This document shows, piece by piece, positions 62,147 through 64,000 of a DNA stretch of 64,000 nt (position 1 is its first letter; each line of letters opens with the position of its first letter). The translations under genes were made by a program, and so were the position numbers. The stretch spans positions 25,328 through 89,327 of the forward strand of contig JAJQFI010000003.1 of assembly GCA_021201235.1 (NCBI GenBank), written 5' to 3'. The notes under the pieces are model-generated. The model did not search any database and was not told where the DNA came from. It was given only the letters and a program-made list of their open reading frames with translations. This DNA comes from Oscillospiraceae bacterium. Lineage in GTDB: Bacteria > Bacillota > Clostridia > Oscillospirales > Ruminococcaceae.

Positions 62147-62755
62147 ATGTTGAGTAAAATTGAAATAGCGAATGATGTTTTCGGTAAGGTCGGAGCCATT
62201 GCAAAAACGTCTGACTTTGTTGCCGCAGGGCTTAGCAACTCCGATGTCGTTTCGCTTTGCAATCAGGGTTATATCGAGCGGATCCGCCACGGATTTTTCA
62301 AGCTTTCCGGTGCGGACGAGCCATCGGAGGAAGAAATGCTCTCGAAACTTCTTCCTCAAGGAATAATTTGTGTTGAGTCTGCGCTGTTTTACTACGGCTA
62401 CGGTGATTTCACTCCTCGAAAGTGGACGGTCACCGTTCCTCGTTCTTCCTCAAGATCGGTTAAGGCGATGGGCGATTTTCCACTGAAGGCTTATTATGTT
62501 CAAAATGAGTTTCATCATTATGGAGAGACTGCCGGGAACTTTAATGGGGTCATGCTTCACGTTTATGATCGTGAGAGAACTGTGTGCGACTGCTTCAAAT
62601 ATCGCACCAAACTCGACAGCGAAATTTTCAGCAAGGCAATCAACGCATATGCCGCCGACCCGCAAAAGAATCTCCCAAATCTTGCGAAGTATGCGGACGA
62701 TATGAAGGTTTATAAAAAGATGATGAGTGTGATGGAGGTGATTCTCAATGGCTGA
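62147..62755 (+). CDS. abiEi: AbiEi-like antitoxin
   Basis: 202 residues from the ATG at 62147. N-terminal winged-helix (KVGAIAKTSDFVAAGLSNSD, YIERIRHGFFKL) and the C-terminal AbiEi domain (GIICVESALFYYGYGD, YDRERTVCDCFK). In type IV toxin-antitoxin systems AbiEi represses the operon and neutralises AbiEii. The start has a poor ribosome binding site; a GTG at 62129 is a less likely alternative. Confidence 0.9.
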   Translation: MLSKIEIANDVFGKVGAIAKTSDFVAAGLSNSDVVSLCNQGYIERIRHGFFKLSGADEPSEEEMLSKLLPQGIICVESALFYYGYGDFTPRKWTVTVPRSSSRSVKAMGDFPLKAYYVQNEFHHYGETAGNFNGVMLHVYDRERTVCDCFKYRTKLDSEIFSKAINAYAADPQKNLPNLAKYADDMKVYKKMMSVMEVILNG

Positions 62756-63647
62756 TGTTGTGGCCTCGGTTCTGGCAAGATTAAAGAACAAAGCGGCTGA
62801 AAGCGGTAGGAGTTATCAGCTCTGTTTGCAACTCTTTTGTCAGGAAGAATTTTTGCGCCGTCTGGAGAAATCCAGGTATTCGGAGAATCTCGTCCTGAAA
62901 GGCGGACTTTTCATCTACTCAATCACCGATTTTGACAGCAGGGTGACCATGGATGTTGACTTCTTGCTCAGAAAAGTTGCGAACACTCCTGAACAACTTC
63001 GGATGGTAGTGGAAGAAATAATCTCAACGCCAAGCGAAAATGATTTCGTGACTTTTGAAATTAAGAGTATAGAAACCATTGCAATCGCAAAGAAGTATCC
63101 GGGAATCGGTGCGTCCTTGGTGGCACATATCAAGAATACCCGAACTCCGTTCAGCATTGATTTTGGTGTCGGAGATGTCATCGTGCCGAGACAGGAAAAG
63201 CGCAGTATTCCGACGCAATTAGACGACTTTTCATCGCCTGTAATCAACACCTACTCCTTGGAGACGACCGTTGCCGAAAAGATAGACGCAATCCTCAGCC
63301 TTATGGAATTCTCTACCCGAATGAAAGATTATTATGATATATATTACCTTGCAAACAAGTTCAACTTTGATGGAGCCGTGCTGACCGATGCCATGAGAAA
63401 GACTTTTAATAACCGAAGGCATAGCTTCACGATAGAGCAGTTTGACCGAGTGATGAGCTTCGGCAATGACGAAACCATGCAGAAAAGATGGAAGGCTTTT
63501 TGCAGGAAAGCAGGTATAGAGGTTGATGACTTCGGTACGGTGTTGAAAGCGATAAGCACCTTCTTGCGGCGTCCTTTTGTTGCTACTGTTGACGGCGATA
63601 GTTGTGGTTCTTTGTCGTGGGTAGCGATAAAGAATGAGTGGCAGTGA
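62748..63647 (+). CDS. abiEii: AbiEii-like nucleotidyltransferase toxin
   Basis: 299 residues, overlapping abiEi by 8 nt. The nucleotidyltransferase core is LVLKGGLFIYS followed by RVTMDVDFLL, and the C-terminal MKDYYDIYYLA is conserved in AbiEii. These toxins are known or expected to modify tRNA ends and cause abortive infection. Confidence 0.92.
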   Translation: MADVVASVLARLKNKAAESGRSYQLCLQLFCQEEFLRRLEKSRYSENLVLKGGLFIYSITDFDSRVTMDVDFLLRKVANTPEQLRMVVEEIISTPSENDFVTFEIKSIETIAIAKKYPGIGASLVAHIKNTRTPFSIDFGVGDVIVPRQEKRSIPTQLDDFSSPVINTYSLETTVAEKIDAILSLMEFSTRMKDYYDIYYLANKFNFDGAVLTDAMRKTFNNRRHSFTIEQFDRVMSFGNDETMQKRWKAFCRKAGIEVDDFGTVLKAISTFLRRPFVATVDGDSCGSLSWVAIKNEWQ

Positions 63648-63671
63648 AGTTCTTGAATAAAAATGCGCAGA

Positions 63672-63701
63672 AGCAGAGGCTATAGTGTCTCTGCTTTTTT
63701 T
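63672..63701 (+). terminator. terminator after the AbiE pair
   Basis: AGCAGAG/CTCTGCT stem with a 10-nt loop, then a T-run. Confidence 0.88.
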
Positions 63702-63720
63702 GCCGCAGGCAACCGGCTTT

Positions 63721-63851
63721 GCCGCTGTGACTGTTTTCAACAGGAACCAAAATCAAAACTTTGAGTTTTGCGAAAGTTGAGGGTATGGGAAATCGAGATT
63801 CCCATCAAGAGAGTCGGTCGGGATTTGCTCAATTTTGAGTAAATGTCCGAC
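63721..63851 (-). repeat. right inverted repeat of the defence island
   Basis: The reverse complement matches 55077-55207 over about 131 nt. Shared blocks include TCTTGATGG, GCAAAACT, TTTTGATTTTGGTTCC and GTCACA. The copies diverge at scattered positions, so they are not a recent duplication. Confidence 0.8.
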
Positions 63852-63955
63852 ACGGAGAATCTTGCTTTTGAAAAAACCTCCCTCAGTAACACTGATTCCA
63901 GACGCTACCCGAAAAAATGTTTATTCGTAAATCTGCACTTTATATCTTTAAAGTA

Positions 63956-63984
63956 TTGACGTACAATACGAAATGTGTTAGAAT
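63956..63984 (+). promoter_or_regulatory. promoter at the right edge
   Basis: TTGACG, 17-nt spacer, TAGAAT, pointing to a gene beyond the window. Confidence 0.6.
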
Positions 63985-64000
63985 AAAGTTAGTTCAAATC

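Overview
The window looks like a chromosomal segment of a low-to-mid GC Gram-positive anaerobe of the Clostridia, most likely the Oscillospiraceae/Ruminococcaceae. The reasons are strong AGGAGG ribosome binding sites, frequent TTG/GTG starts, a division/cell-wall cluster of mraZ to ftsZ type with a PASTA-bearing PBP, a MurE with a DNPR motif (meso-diaminopimelate type), and a secreted GH5 cellulase-like lipoprotein. This placement is inference from gene content; no database was searched.

Layout. (1) 1-15.1 kb, minus strand: part of an HK97-fold siphophage-type prophage. Read from right to left it holds a small HTH protein, small phage proteins, a replicon-like module (DUF6017-like protein plus an HUH-type Rep) with a putative counter-transcribed small RNA, an HNH endonuclease, a candidate cos region, a DNA methyltransferase, terminase small and large subunits, portal, ClpP-like protease, major capsid, connector proteins, tail terminator, tail tube, a tail-assembly chaperone with a CCCAAAC -1 frameshift site, and a tape measure protein that runs off the left edge. 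No integrase or repressor is visible. (2) 15.2-16.9 kb, plus strand: tRNA-Pro(CGG) with promoter and terminators, then a 442-residue protein of unknown function. (3) 16.9-30.1 kb, minus strand: a large eukaryotic-like signalling island with three Ser/Thr kinases, two PP2C phosphatases, four FHA proteins (one fused to a membrane-anchored trypsin-like protease), a CvpA-like membrane protein and a lipoprotein, with zinc ribbons recurring in five proteins. (4) 30.3-35.2 kb, minus strand: arginine biosynthesis operon argC-(GNAT)-argJ-argB-argD. (5) 35.4-48.2 kb, plus strand: mraZ-rsmH-ftsL-PBP-murE-mraY-ftsW-murG-murA-ftsQ-ftsZ, lacking murF, murD, murC and ftsA at this locus. (6) 48.2-54.5 kb, plus strand: a sigma factor, a frameshifted zinc-ribbon gene, a DUF1858 protein, trmK, a Nif3-like protein, GH5, rqcH, a small membrane protein, and tRNA-Leu(CAA). 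(7) 55.1-63.9 kb: an AT-richer accessory island bracketed by roughly 130-bp imperfect inverted repeats. It carries a membrane protein, a type III restriction-modification pair (mod, res), a Ser/Thr kinase with its own promoter, and an AbiEi/AbiEii-type toxin-antitoxin pair.

How the parts may work together. The kinase/phosphatase/FHA island reads as a phospho-threonine network tied to the membrane, with outward-facing sensor and protease domains and inward-facing kinase and FHA domains. The division cluster and arg operon are housekeeping and are transcribed divergently from about 35.35 kb. The right-hand island is a defence cassette whose bracketing inverted repeats suggest it arrived, or can move or invert, as a unit.

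Most notable candidates for new biology: the signalling island (16.9-30.1 kb), the inverted-repeat-bracketed defence island with its kinase and membrane protein (55.1-63.9 kb), and the putative antisense RNA in the prophage replication module (13.76-13.86 kb).
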